From assembly GCA_010279815.1 (NCBI GenBank), contig QEOQ01000486.1, positions 271,342 to 335,341 of the forward strand: DNA of 64,000 nt, given 5' to 3'. The notes under the pieces are model-generated. The model worked only from the letters and a program-made list of their open reading frames with translations, made no database searches and was not told the DNA's origin. Made by a program: the position numbers and the translations under genes. Positions 11,719 to 24,098 of this stretch are shown piece after piece. The stretch comes from Brachionus plicatilis (lineage: Eukaryota > Rotifera > Eurotatoria > Ploima > Brachionidae). Position 1 is the stretch's first letter; every line of letters begins with the position of its first letter.

Positions 11719-12978
11719 TTCATTATTTAATTAGGTTTATTTATAATATTTTTTTTATATATTTGATTAATAATTGACGTTTCACAAAAATAAACTGATA
11801 TTTTAAAAGACATATTTTTTTGTTTAATTTCTTCAATATCAAGTGTTTGCTTAGAATTTCTTGAAAGCTTTTTTTCCACTCAAGAAGCCTATTAAAATTT
11901 TAGATGTTTATTATTTTAAAAATAACTTGAAGTCTGCTAATTAAATTGGGAATTTATTCAAATAAATATTCTAAGTTCGTTCAGGAATCAGAAAAAAAAA
12001 ATTGGTCGCTTAAATTCATTGATTTCAATTTTGATCCAGTTCTAGATCGAATATTCAGGAGATTTTTAAACAATTTTTTATCAAAAATTTTAAATGATGT
12101 AATCAAGCTTTGTTGGTGAATAAACCAGGTTGAAATAAATAAATTTTTATTTTTATTAGAAAAAAAATTTTGTTCCAATGGTGATAACTTTAAACCACCT
12201 AAATTGATCAGCTGCGTAACTATTAGCTTTAGGGATATTTTAAAACTTTATTCCCAAGCAACTATTTAGAAAAAAATCATTAAGATTTTTTTTCAAGGCA
12301 ACATATTACCCGTAATGTCATAACAAAAAGCATGGAAACCCAATAAAAACATTATAATCGCTTGAAAATTTATTTTATCTAAAATCTAATTTTTTTTTTA
12401 AATTAGAAGAAAATCAATCAAAATTTCAAGTTTTTTCCGTTGTTATTGGTAAAAAATTTCAACAAATTTAAACAAATCTTTTTTTTTTTTCAAAATTCTT
12501 AGATTTAATCTTAAACTTGATTTATTGCTTCTTAATGTGACTGAATTTAAACTCGGGTTTCCATGTCTAATTATTTGTCGCACAGCCATAAACAAACTTT
12601 TAATCAGCTAAATAAAAGCTTTCTAATTCTTGAAAAATTATAAAAAACCATATAAAAATTTGTTGCCAGTAACATTTTTACTGAGAAGGAGGGCTTTTTC
12701 ATTTATTTCTAACAAATTATTAACTTATTTGTATTTACACAATTTTTTGACAAGTTTTAAACAATTTTGCTGAGCTTTGTTAAAAATTTTCCATGAAAAA
12801 ATTTGTTATAGTTACTGATTAATTTCTTACCTTTATAAAAAAAAAAGTTAATAATAAAAACTATTTAAAAACTATTTTCAAACTCCCAAGGTAAAATCGG
12901 ATACTTTTCTCACACTAATTTTCCATAAATTGTTGATCACTCTGTCCCTTATTAGATAAAAGCACTTGTTATTGAATA
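11719..12978. other. Intergenic AT-rich DNA
   Basis: Cyclase 3' UTR (AATAAA near 11788) and then AT-rich sequence up to the EF-hand gene. Nothing coding, structured or repeated was recognised. Confidence 0.6.
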
Positions 12979-15900
12979 ATGAGTGTCATGGCTGAATCGC
13001 AACCATTTCATTTGCCACAGATAGTTCATCCATCCACCAAGGTTGACAAGGACCCGAATACTATAAACATAACAGCTCGGGGGGTTTCCAGAGCTAGCTC
13101 TCTTGGTGAGCTCGCTGACAAGTACTACAGCTCGACCAACCCTGTGCGACCCTATGAGGCAAGCGAGAGTGCGTTCAAAAGATCCAAGGCCAAGAACAAA
13201 CCTTTGCTGGACTCTTTCGAGTACCATATACCCGAAAATGTTGAAGCCGTATACAGCACTGACCCAAACAAAGTTTCCATTCCAGTATTTGGTAATTTTT
13301 TTTTCTAAATTAATTTAGAAAAAAATTAAAATATTCTTTTAATGAATATTTTAAATTTTTCTTTTGTATTGTTTTTTTAGACAAAAATAAGATTAACTCA
13401 CTGAATAAAAAAGGTCTGGTCAATTTTTAAAAAAAATATTTTTCCCTTCCAAAATTGTCTAACAATCTTAACAAATACTAAAATTCTAACAAATTAATTC
13501 TATCAGATATATTTAAACTTTATAGTATTTTGACTGTTGAATTTATTTTATTAAACTGTCAAGAGGCTTTTGTATTAACTTTGGACATCTAATTAAATAA
13601 TTTAAAAAAAGGAAGCCGTCCGGGAACTTCAATGAGCTCTTCGTCAATGAGCAGTTTCCGTTCGGTAAACGCTTCGGTTGATATTGAAGAATACTATCAA
13701 TTGATAAAGGACAAAGCCAAGAGCAATTTTCACGAAATTAAGACCAAATTTCGCAATGCAGACCCAGACGGAAAAGGTGGCGTGTCCAAAGAAGCGTTTG
13801 CCCACATACTAGCTTCCATTCTGGGACCTTCAAAGCCCTTAAGTCATCAACATTATTTGAGACTAGTCGAAAAAATGGGTCTTAAAAAAATGCAATTAAT
13901 AAGGTTAACAAATTTTAAAAAAAATTAAATAAAATAGTTAATATTTTAAAAATCTTATTAATTAGATATGAAGAATTTATCTCTTGTCTAAAGGAGAATA
14001 GAGGTGAGGTTGATTGGCAAGAAACGGCTAGAAGCAACAATTCGATTCAGACTTCAATTTCAAGAAAAGCTACTCAGGTGTTTGTAATTTTAAAGGAAAA
14101 ATCCAAAATGCGGTAATTTAATTTTTATTAATTAAAGAAAAAAAATTGAAAGAAAAAATTGGTTTATTTTAGATCACCTGAAATGGTTAAATTAATTCCT
14201 CAGCTAAATGGCGGATCTGCGGGTCGAGTTTTTAAATTCGAGCTTTTAAATTGCATCAATGGAATGGGGATTAGAATGGAAACAGACGAATTTGAAAAAT
14301 TGTGGAAAAAAATTGATCCAGAAGCTTTTGGTTTTGTCAAAAGTGAGACTATGCTTAAAAAATTGGGCATTGACTTGGACTCACTGAAAGAGGAGTCTTT
14401 GATCGATTTGAACGGTTTGTTCCGCGAAGAGGGAAGTCATAGTTTGGATGTACCCATAGCCAGAATAACCGGTAAATTAATTTAATTCATGTCTGTTTAA
14501 TTTTTTTTTCAATTTATTATTATTAAATTCATTTTAATAATTAAAAATTTAATTTAACTTTAAATAATAGAGTTATTTTTTCACTAGATATTCCAGCTAA
14601 TAAATATAAAGTAAAAAGTGCGGCGAAAAAAAAGAATTCTGTTGAAAAATGGTTGAAGAAAAAATTTAGAAATGGTTTTGTTAAGATTAAGCATTCATTT
14701 GAAGAAATTGATTTGCAGAAGACTGGTGAAGTTCGCCGAGATCAGTTTGTGTCTGTTTTGAGACAACATGGCTTTCAAATAGAGAACAATTTGCTCGATG
14801 AGTTCTTGGAGAGATGTGGAATAAAATTTGCCAAAAATTCAATTCTGATATCATATGCTGATTTTTTGGAGAAGTTTCAAAATCGAAGCGACCATGGCAT
14901 TGCCTACCGCTTCATAACCTCAGGGTATTTTGAGAATATTTTTTTTTGTACTAAAATCAAACTTTTTAAGAAAAAAAAAATCCATTTTTTTTAGCAGGAA
15001 TTCAAGTGTATTAAATAATAAGAATAAGAAGCTACATCACTAAATAATCTGAAATGTATTCGTAGAATTGATTTCAAATATTTGTATATTGATTAATATT
15101 TAAAAACTTAATTAATATTTGATAATGCTAATAGTTTAATTATTTATTATTATTATTTTATTTCAATAAATTCTATAGAAGCGATTTAAAGATAAAATAA
15201 AAAAAATTAAAAAAAAAAGACAAAAGTAGTGTTTTTATTATTAAAGGTTTTATGGCAAGGAAATTTAATTTCATTTTTTTAAAAAGTTGAATTTAGATGA
15301 TATATCAGCTGATACAAATTAAAAAATTTTTGACTCAGAAAATTTTCATTTAGTTTTTAAATTTTTGTTAAGAAATTAACACTGCCTGAATTGAGTATCG
15401 AAGTGAAAAATGATTCCCTTTCGGAATTTTTTATTTATTTTTACTAATTTTTTTTATTTAGTGATATGGATGACGACAAGAGTGTGACTACAATTGGTAA
15501 AGTCGAGCGTAATTTAATTCGTTTATTCCAAAGCGATTTTTTGGCTTTGCTTCAAACATTCAGGTAAAATGAAATTAACTTGATTTTAATGATTGAGCTA
15601 AATTCAAATTTATTTGAAAATTTATTACTGTCATTTAAAGTTAAAAATAAAATAAATTTGAATTACAAAGCATATTTGAATTTATGAATCGGAAAAATTC
15701 TTCCACTTAAAATAAAGTCAATTAGCTTTTTGATTAGAAAAAGAAAAAATATTCTGTAAACAATTTGAGTAATATTAGTCTAAAGAGTTGTTTGTTGAGT
15801 TGTTTTTAATTGTTTAAATTGAAAGAAAATTTTACGCAATACCTTTGAGTTATTGAGGTCATTTTCTCTTAAAATTGGAAAAACAAAACACCACTATATT

Positions 15901-18228
15901 TTCAATTCACTAATTTTTATTTCATTTTAAACTTTTTTCCGAAATTTTACTAAACTAACACCAAAATATCAAGCAAAAAATAAACATGATATAACGATAA
16001 TTTCTTATTTACACCAAATTTATTAAAAATATTGGTTAAGGCAAATAAATATCAAAATTCTCAAAATTTAATCAAAAAATGCCATTTAATTTTAAGAACA
16101 ATTTCTTTCTCAACTTTTTCTTAAAGCTAATTTTTTTGTCCACAGCAAAATCATTTACTTATGAACTAAAAAAAATTTTTAGGTGTAAAAACATTACACT
16201 AATTAAGGATATAGTAATGAAGTCAATTTGAGATATTTAGATTTTTGTATATAATAATTGTACCGAGCTAATGCTTCTTCAGAATAATAAATATAAAAAA
16301 AATTGAAATAAACTTAAATAAGATAAAATAAAAAATCAACAAAAAGAAAAAATAAATGTTATTATTCGTTTATCTGTACCGAGCTAAAGCTCCTTCAGAA
16401 TAAAATATCAAATAAAAATTTAATTTTTTTGGGGACGTTTTATTGATTTAAGTAAATACAGTTGAAGTTAAATTATTGATAAAAAAAGTATAGGCCTAAA
16501 ATAAACTATTGAGTATTAAATTAACAATTCCAGTAATGCTTAATGAAAATGAAATTTGTCAACCAGCAAAAAAAGGGGGAAAATAGAATTAATTTTTTTT
16601 GTCATTTAAAGCTTCACATATTCTGTTTTTTTTGTTTTCTGGTGATAAAGAATAATTTTTCAGGAAATTATAATTTAGCTGTAAAAAAATTTAGCTTTAA
16701 CAAAATAAATTAACTATTACTTTTTTTGATTAAATTTTGTGAACAGCGGATCATAAAATTTACCAAATCCAAAAATTAAATTATAAATAAAATTGATTTT
16801 TCAAAATATTCTATTAATTCTATTAACTAGTTTTAAATATTAAGAAAGATAGACCGAAACAAGACCAACACAATTTCCAAGCAAGAATTCCGAGCTGCTA
16901 TTGAGTCTCATTTTTCAATTGAAATAACTGACTCCGAATTCGATGAGTTTGTGCGAGATGTTCCCAAAGATTCTCTTGATAGAATCAGATACCTGGAATT
17001 TATGACCAAATTTGATACTGATACAACATCAACTCTTTTCGATGCCCAATCTTTACCGTAAATCTCTAAATTCATTTTATTCTCTAAATTTAAAATTATT
17101 TTTCCTGAAGACCAGATGAATTTAAACCTAAAAAGAACAGGAAAAAACAATATGATCCCATTTTGGAAGAAAAAGAGGAGGAAACACCAAGACCCATTCA
17201 GAATTATAATGGAAGAAGTTCCAAAGAAGTAAAAAATAAACTTTGATCAATTAAGTGTTTATTTAATTTTCGTTAAGCTTAACAAAATTATTAAAGAAAT
17301 AATTAGAGATAAGTATAAAGATGCTGAAAACGCATGGGCAGAACTGGACACTACCAATTCGAATGAAATGACTAAAGACATGATGTATAATTTGTTCAAA
17401 AAGCTCAAGATAAATCCGATGATAACCCGGGACGAAATAGATTTCTTGTGGCGAGAATTTATTCTCAAAGATAATAAAAAATTGGATTACTGGCAATTTG
17501 TGAGACACTTTGGCTACACAAAAAAATCAGCAGCTTATTTGAATGCTAAAATAGCGCCACCAAAACGTGGAGACAATGACATGATGTTGACTTCAAACAA
17601 ACTTGGTCGTGACAGTATTTTGATACGTGGAAGCGTTCAGTCTAAGTTAATCCTTCAGTTTGACATTCTTAAGAGAAGCTTTCAGGATATTGATCCCTAC
17701 GGAACTGACTATCTATTAAAAGATGAATTTGAAGAGATTTTGAGGGAACTTTGTCCCGAATTAAATAATCAAGAGATGGATTTTATTTTCACCAAATATG
17801 CTGATTCTGATGATGGAAGAATAAATTACATGGCTTTTTTAGCGCCTTATAGTCCTAAAAAGAAACGGGAATCACGCGCAGATAATGTGAAACAAAATGA
17901 AGATTTGCCCAGTAGTCGACTGGACATGAACGAACCATTGATTATGAAATTAAGAATGAAAGTATGTTTAGAAAAATTCTATTTTATTTTTGTTTATTTT
18001 TTTTGTTGAAAGTTGAGCGAAAGTTATAAAGAACTGAGAAGGCTATTCAAAAAGCATGATCTAAAACAAAGTGGTTTTGTCAACTTGGCTGCCTTTAAAG
18101 AAACTTTAAAATCGCAAAAAGTCAATCTAAGCGAAGATGACATGTTTGTATTGATGAGAAGATTGGATAAAGATGTAACTGGAATGATAAACTACAATAA
18201 ATTCATCAATGAAGTTATTAAGCCATAA
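12979..18228 (+). CDS. Multi-EF-hand calcium-binding protein, EFCAB6-like
   Basis: Ten phase-consistent exons give 906 aa: 12979-13291, 13612-13903, 13966-14112, 14173-14471, 14588-14924, 15462-15563, 16845-17057, 17111-17228, 17278-17961, 18013-18228. After a low-complexity N-terminus there are about nine EF-hand-like units spaced along the protein, for example FRNADPDGKGGVSKEAF, FEEIDLQKTGEVRRDQF, FRKIDRNKTNTISKQEF, WAELDTTNSNEMTKD, FKKHDLKQSGFVNLAAF and MRRLDKDVTGMINYNKF. Most loops lack several acidic ligands, so many hands are probably structural. The serial pattern resembles EFCAB6 (DJBP), a ciliary/testis protein that binds DJ-1 and the androgen receptor in mammals; the name is by architecture only. 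The exon-5 donor could also splice to a short terminal exon at 14995. A LINE begins about 80 nt after the stop. Confidence 0.8.
14995..15045 (+). other. Possible alternative terminal exon of the EF-hand gene
   Basis: The donor after 14924 leaves phase 2. Acceptors at 14993-14994 and three bases later (a NAGNAG pair) both continue in frame for about 16 codons to TAA at about 15043-15045. Using the 15462 exon instead continues the full protein. A protein truncated after the third or fourth EF-hand is therefore possible. Evidence is splice phase only. Confidence 0.3.
16258..16410. repeat. Two direct copies of a short GC-richer motif
   Basis: TGTACCGAGCTAATGCTTCTTCAGAATAA (16258-16286) recurs with three changes at about 16375-16403, about 117 nt downstream, both followed by A-rich DNA. 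Repeated 3' tail units of this kind occur at the ends of some non-LTR elements. It lies in the 1.3-kb intron 15564-16844 of the EF-hand gene. Confidence 0.4.
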
Positions 18229-18304
18229 TTTTTGATTAAATTAACATTTGATTTAATTTCGATTTATATTCATTAATTAATATAATAAAATTTAAATATT
18301 TTAA

Positions 18305-19684
18305 TTTTTTTTAGACTCTAGAACATTTAAGGTAAATGTGAATGACCATCTGAGCGAAGAATATCAAATAACTGCAGGTGTTCCTCAAGGCTCAGTAATT
18401 AGTCCTCTTTTGTTAAGTAAATATATTAATGACATCCACAAAAGAAACAAAACGAATAATGAATACTCTCTGCTTTTCGCAGATGATCTAGTTACATTCT
18501 TCATTTATAACAAAAAGGGGAACCTAGAAAATAAGATTAATAAATACACCAACGAACTAGAACAATGGCTCATTAAATGGAAAATGAAGATATCAGTTGA
18601 AAAGTCGTGTTCAGTAGTCTTTTCTTGGTACAAAAAAGAGAGTGATAATCTAAACTTAAAAATTTATGGAAACAGAATAGTGAGTCAAAAAGAAATCAAG
18701 TTACTTGGAATTAAATTTGATTCTAAGTTAAACTTTAATATACTGGTAGACGAAATTAAAGAACGCTGCAATAAAAGACTAAATATTATTAAGATATTGT
18801 CAAACAAAAAATGGGGTCTCAATCAAAACATACTTGGAAATTTATATAAATCTTTAGTCGGACCAATCTTAGACTATTCTTTTCCTTGCTTAAATTCATT
18901 TTCAGAAAATAATATCAAAAAACTACAAGCAATTCAGAATACAGCAGTCAGGTCTATTCTTAAGTTAAAATATGATACTCCCTCCAACATCGTGCATCAT
19001 GAGGCTTTTAATAAACTAAAATTACTAACAGTCTCGAATCGGCTTTTTGAATTGAGTGAGAGATATGTTGGGACAGGACTGTGTCATTCTATTCCATTGG
19101 TTGTAAGACTGGTGAAGGAATACAAAGAAGGTTTTGAATCAAGATATATTGAATACCCAACTCCATTGTGTAATTGCTACCTTACTATTTCTTCTTTTTT
19201 TCCTGAAACTTGAACTATTTAAACATGTGCCACAAGCAACAATCTATTCCAATTTATGTCTTTTCAACTTTCATTTTTTTAGCTTATTTTGATATTTTTT
19301 TTATCTCATTTTATTAACTTTAATTTTATTTTTTTTTATTTCATTTTTTATTTTACTTTTTAACTTATTACAGAAAACAAATAAAAAAAAAATAAATACT
19401 ATTCTTTTAAATTTTTATCAAAGTCTATTCGATTTATCTTTAGTGCAGTTCAGTTCAAAGAACAATAAAAAGTACATTCTTTTAGAAATTCATAATTCAA
19501 TTTCAAATTTTTAAGTGTCAAATAATTGTAAAAAAAAATGATTAATCCTAAGATTAATTTTTATATGTAACTCATTTATGCGACTTTTTTATTTTTAATT
19601 TTTTATTTTTAATTTTATTTTAATACTTTTTTATACAATTGCCTATGAGGCTTAAATATTTAATAAATAAAAATAAAAAAAAAT
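18305..19684 (+). mobile_element. 5'-truncated non-LTR retrotransposon (LINE), reverse transcriptase part
   Basis: An open frame from 18305 to 19213 encodes the middle and C-terminal part of a LINE reverse transcriptase. Motifs include TAGVPQGSVISPLL at about residue 24-37 of the frame, the catalytic box FADD (a YADD variant) at about 18477-18488, then KWKMKISVEKS and KEIKLLGIKF, and a thumb region with KLQAIQNTAVR. Endonuclease and the N-terminal RT motifs are absent. About 470 nt of non-coding DNA follows, ending in an A-rich tail (AATAAATAAAAATAAAAAAA, about 19657-19684). It starts just after the stop of the EF-hand gene and may supply part of its 3' UTR. Clade looks jockey/CR1-like but was not tested. 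Confidence 0.85.
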
Positions 19685-20478
19685 AAGATACTTAATTTGG
19701 CAAGTCATTTAATTTTAATCAATAAAAAACTTAATTCAATGATGATTTACAAAAAGAAATTATGCATTAGCAAGCCAACAAAGCCGACCAAAAGAGAGCA
19801 AGATCTATGTATCATCAGCTACAGTAATCTTAATGGAGCTTAAGTAACCCAAGCAGCGAAAAAAGTCTTAACAGCCCTGGGTCAATAAAATTTGACCACT
19901 AACTGAGTTTTAGCAAAGGTTAGGATTAAAGAATTGTTGGCAAGCTTATAAATAAAATTCTGTACCTTAATATTTAAATTTTTAGATTTTAGAGAGAATT
20001 CTTGAGATGCAATAAGGACAAAAAGGTTTCGTATTTTTAGTTCAAAATTCATTTTATTTACTTCATATATTTTTCTAAGAATTCTTTTTATTTGTTTACT
20101 AGAAAAACTAAAAAAAAAAATTAATTTCACTTTTAGCTAGAATTTGAAATTAGTGAAAGCAAAATTAATTAGTAGAAGCAAAATTTAAAAAGTAAAGCTA
20201 TTTACAGTTTGAGCTAGTAAAACTTTTTCTTTTTGAGGATTCTTGATCTCATGTTTATAAAAATAAAAATTTGAAAATCAATTAAAAAAAATTTATTAAT
20301 AAAAACTTTTATTTAAATTGTATCAAATTTATTTACAACACAGTCTTTCTTGAGTAGCCATTAGCTAAAGGACCAAATTAAATTCAAAAAAAAAAGAAAA
20401 AAATGTTCATATTTAACTAATTTTTGAAGTATTTTCTAAAATTTTCATATAAATTTAACTAATTTTTGTCAAGAAAAA
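19685..20478. other. Intergenic spacer
   Basis: AT-rich, with one GC-richer patch at 19770-19880 (AGCCAACAAAGCCGACC and GTAACCCAAGCAGCG) that resembles repeat-derived DNA. A minus-strand frame of 82 codons at 19882-20130 is compositionally A/T-driven and not believable. Confidence 0.5.
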
Positions 20479-21202
20479 TTACTGTTCAAATACCAAACCT
20501 TCATTGTTGTTGACAATAGTCTTCTCCTGTGACAATTCTGAGTTTTTCAGTACCAGATTGTTTGATGAATCTTCAACCATTTCACTGTCCTGAGCTGCAA
20601 CACACTCATTATTACCTTCTGAATTGGAATTTGCCGAGTCCCAATTAATCTTAAATTTTGTAACTCTGGGCTGGTCAGCAGCAATTTGTCTCATCAATTT
20701 GTCAAATTGAGGTTCCGAAGGTGGATTGTCCTTCAATTCCTGGTCCTCATATTCATTATTGACATAGTAGCCCACTCTCACAAATTCCTGTTGACGATAT
20801 GAAGCAGTTATCAGTACCACTGTAACACCCACCGCGTCGTCAGCTGGAATTTTCGAAATATCTGGGGAGTCTGCCTTTAGGATAATTTTTTTATTTTTTT
20901 TCCCAACAGATAAACTTAATAAAATTTACCTGAAACATAAATTTAAATTGTCCTTTTGGCACCGCATCTACCACAATTTGATCGAGTGTCTGATCAAACT
21001 CGACTGTCTCGGCCGATCCAACATAAATAATTTTAAACTCAAGATCTTGGAATTTTTTATTTAAAAAAATTGCTTTTTTAGAATTAAATTTACCATCTTG
21101 GAGTTCTTCTAGACATTCGAAATGGATTTCGAACTGGAACGGAGTAAAAAATGTTGCAGGATTATTATGGACTGCTACGTTAAGCAAATGAACTTTGGCC
21201 AT
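20479..21202 (-). CDS. ASF1: Histone H3-H4 chaperone ASF1
   Basis: Anti-silencing function 1, which carries H3-H4 dimers to CAF-1 and HIRA during replication-coupled and replication-independent nucleosome assembly. Three exons on the minus strand: 21202-21094, 21045-20930, 20874-20479, giving 206 aa (human ASF1A is 204). The N-terminal immunoglobulin-like core is very conserved: MAKVHLLNVAV, NPFQFEI-type TPFQFEIHFECLEEL, LEFKIIYVGSAE, then DAVGVTVVLITASYR and EFVRVGYYVNNEY; also PRVTKFKINW. The acidic Ser/Asn-rich tail is divergent, as usual. Intron 1 is only 48 nt, a multiple of three without a stop, so retention would insert 16 residues. The start lies 398 nt from the divergent ORC2 start. 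Confidence 0.95.
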
Positions 21203-21600
21203 ACTTTTATGAATAGATTAAAATTGAACAATTTCAAACTTTTGAAATCTTTTAAATCTTTTAAAAAAATAAAATGCTTTTTCATTTAAGTTCGAGACCA
21301 AAACCCGAATAATAAATGTCTAGTTCATGTATTAGTTTTTTTATTTAAAAAATAAATATATTCAAGAAAATCAAAATTAAATTCACAAATTGATTGATCT
21401 CTTTTCAAACGAGATTGTTTTAGATTTTTATTTTTGTTGGAACCGCGGACAATTTTTTTTATAAAATTTTTTCTAAAAGGTTTTTATGATCACTATCAAA
21501 TTTCTGTCTAAATTTTGTTTTTATTTTAAAAATTTAAATGCATGTACTAATTGTCTACAGTGAGAATTAGAAAATTATTTAAATTTTAAGAATTAAAAAA
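21203..21600. promoter_or_regulatory. Shared divergent promoter region of ASF1 and ORC2
   Basis: 398 nt separate the two start codons, which point away from each other. Both proteins act in DNA replication and chromatin assembly, so a common bidirectional promoter is plausible. No TATA box or factor site can be called with confidence in such AT-rich DNA. Confidence 0.45.
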
Positions 21601-24098
21601 ATGAAAAAATCAAGTGCCAAGGATTTTGTTTTAGTCGCTTGGCAAGACTCGGATGTAGCCGATATTATATTAGACAAATCTTATGGAGGAAAATTGACCA
21701 CTTCAAACAAAGGTACTAAAAGTTAAAATTTATTCGATTGATAATTTTTTTTGTTTTAAGAAAATCTAGCTGAGTCTAAAGCGGATTTTGTTAGTAGCAA
21801 AAAGAAGCGTCAATCGCGAAGAGTCACGATAGCTCCCGGAAAGAGCGGCGAAGAAGGTGTTGGCATTTTGGCCAAAAATGATTACGCCAAACCAAAGTCA
21901 GCATTGGCAAAATTGAGCAATCATTTCTTGCTTGGAAGTCAGTCGACTAATTGCGACGGCACCATGAACAAAACTTCAAACAACAGACTCGATCAATCTC
22001 ACAGAATTAGCTACATAGAAATGGCAAATACTCTCAAAACTTACACAAATCCGTACACTGATACCATCGAATCTATAAATCAATTTTATGAAAATAATTT
22101 TTTTTCTGAATGGTTCAAATTAATGAAGTGAATATTTTTTAATTTTTTTGTTTATCTTTATTTTTTTTTCAATTTTCTAGTTTTGGATTTAACATTTTGG
22201 TTCATGGAGTAGGCTCCAAAAAAGCACTGATTCAAAAATTTTGCCAGTCATTTTTGGATGACTTCTATTTTGTCGAGCTACTCGGCTTTCATCATGACAT
22301 AAACACAAAAAATGTGAGCTCATTAAATCAATTGAAATTGTGAAAAAAAACTAAATTTTATTAGCTTTTAAAAAATATTGTATCAGAGGTCCTTGAATTA
22401 GGAGATGCCTTTAAAACGCCCGACGAACAATTAAATGCAATTAATCAAAATTTGAGTAATTTTATTTGAATTTCTCTCAAATTTTTTTATAATCAATTTT
22501 ATCTAGACAGTCCTCTTTATTTAGTTATTCATAATATTGACGGAAATTGCCTGAGAGATACTTCCACTCAGTACAGTCTGTCAGAATTAGCGTCAAACAA
22601 GTTCATTCACATTTTAGCTACTGTAGATCATGTGAACAGCTCTTTGCGTAAGTCATAAATTTATTGTTATTAAATTTTATTGATGAGTCCTTTTTAAAAC
22701 ATTTTTAAATTAATAATTATTTATTTTAACCATTTTTTTTGGGTGGTATTTATTGTATCATCAAATATCTAAAATTTGTCATCAAAAAAGTGAGTAAATA
22801 ACATCAAAATTTTAACATCAAAAAAACGAAATTTATCGCCAAAATGTTTTTATTTTCATCACCAAGTTTATTAAAATTTCATCAAAAAAAAAAATATATA
22901 TGAATCAATTAAAATAAATTCATCATCAAAAAACACGAAAATTTAGATTAATTAAATAGAAAGTATGCATCAAAAAATTTTTTTTAACATCAAATTAAAT
23001 ATAATTATTATAACCAAAATCAATTGGAATATACAATATAAAAAAAAACATCTCAATTAAGTTTTTTTGACTAGTTTAGTTTAGGTCAACCACGAGTTCT
23101 TTTTTCCCTAACATCAAATGTTCTACCATTGTCAGAATTTTAGTAAATTATTCTGAGCAGCATTATAATATAAAATATTTGCATTTTTAACATTTTGAAT
23201 ATCTTGGACAATCATATAAAATTCCCCTATATTATAACCAATTATTTTCATTTACATCAGCTGGTATTATATGCTTTCATTATTTACAAAAAAAATTGAT
23301 GTAAAAAAATTTTTTGTTTAGTTATTTTTTATTTGTTGTTAAAAATATTTTTGATGACAAAAATTTAATTTTGGTGGAAAAAAATTTATTTTGATGATAA
23401 ATTTGAGTGAAATTTGATGTCAAATTCTGATTTATTTGATGATGAAAGTATTTATTCCCATTTTTTTTTACTTTTTAATTTGAAATCCAACAAAATCGGC
23501 TTAAACGAAGTCATTCGAACGGGTCGCTTCCCTAAATTATTTTTAATAATAATAAAAAAAATCAAATTTATTAATTTAATAATGTAAAATTTTTATCATT
23601 TTTTTCCAAGTATGGGATCAAGTTCAAAATGCATCTTTTAAATGGATTAATTTTGAAGTGAATACCCTTGAGGCTTATAACGATGAGATAATGTTTGAGA
23701 ATTCGCTAATGCTGAGCCAACAAGGTAATGTACAGCTAAGTTCAATGATACACATTCTCAAAAGTTTGACTCAAAACGCCAAAAATATATTTCTTATCAT
23801 GGTTCAGCACGTACTAAATAAAGAAAACACTAAAAAAAGTAATGCTAATAGTTAATTTAGATTTATTTTATTTTAAAAAATTTTAAAAATAGGTATAACC
23901 TTTTCAAAATTGTACCATGAATGTAGAGAAAAGTTTTATGTAAATAATGAATTGACACTGAGGGCTCAATTGACTGAGTTTATTGACCACAAATTGATCA
24001 AGCTGAAAACAGAAGCCGACGGCTATGAGACCATATTCTTGCTAGTTGATGAAAAAAATCTTAAATTGTACCTGGAAGATCTAAAAGATAAAATTTAA
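21601..24098 (+). CDS. ORC2: Origin recognition complex subunit 2
   Basis: Core subunit of the complex that marks replication origins and loads MCM with CDC6 and CDT1. Seven exons: 21601-21712, 21761-22127, 22181-22313, 22365-22455, 22507-22647, 23611-23838, 23893-24098; all phases agree and give 425 aa. The AAA-like domain starts at NPYTDTIESINQFYENNF; the Walker-A-like loop is HGVGSKKALI, degenerate as in all ORC2. LVIHNIDGN is the Walker B strand, HILATVDHVNSSLLWD follows, and the winged-helix domain has CREKF and LTLRAQLTEFIDHKLI near the C-terminus. The N-terminal tail is shorter than in vertebrates (577 aa in human). Intron 5 is 963 nt, against about 50 nt for the others, because it contains a repeat-bounded insertion. 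Confidence 0.95.
22741..23459. mobile_element. Probable non-autonomous DNA transposon inside ORC2 intron 5
   Basis: The insertion begins GGGTGGTATTTATTG and ends TAAATACTTTC reversed (..GAAAGTATTTATTCCC): imperfect inverted termini. Many CATCAAA motifs point inward from the left (22757-22995) and TTTGATG/TTGATGA motifs from the right (23345-23450). Such subterminal repeats resemble those of the hAT-like element at 9089. The flanks are ATTTTTTTT on both sides (22732-22740 and 23460-23468), compatible with a 9-bp duplication but low-complexity. Removing it leaves an intron of ordinary size. Confidence 0.55.

Noticed and set aside
16375..16403. Second hammerhead candidate (minus-strand CTGAAGGAGC...GCTCGG)
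   Set aside because: It lacks the GAAA box and the CUGANGA core is broken, so it cannot form the ribozyme fold.
19882..20130. Minus-strand frame of 82 codons upstream of ASF1
   Set aside because: Composition follows A/T content (K, F, I, L, N), with no domain and no splice partners.
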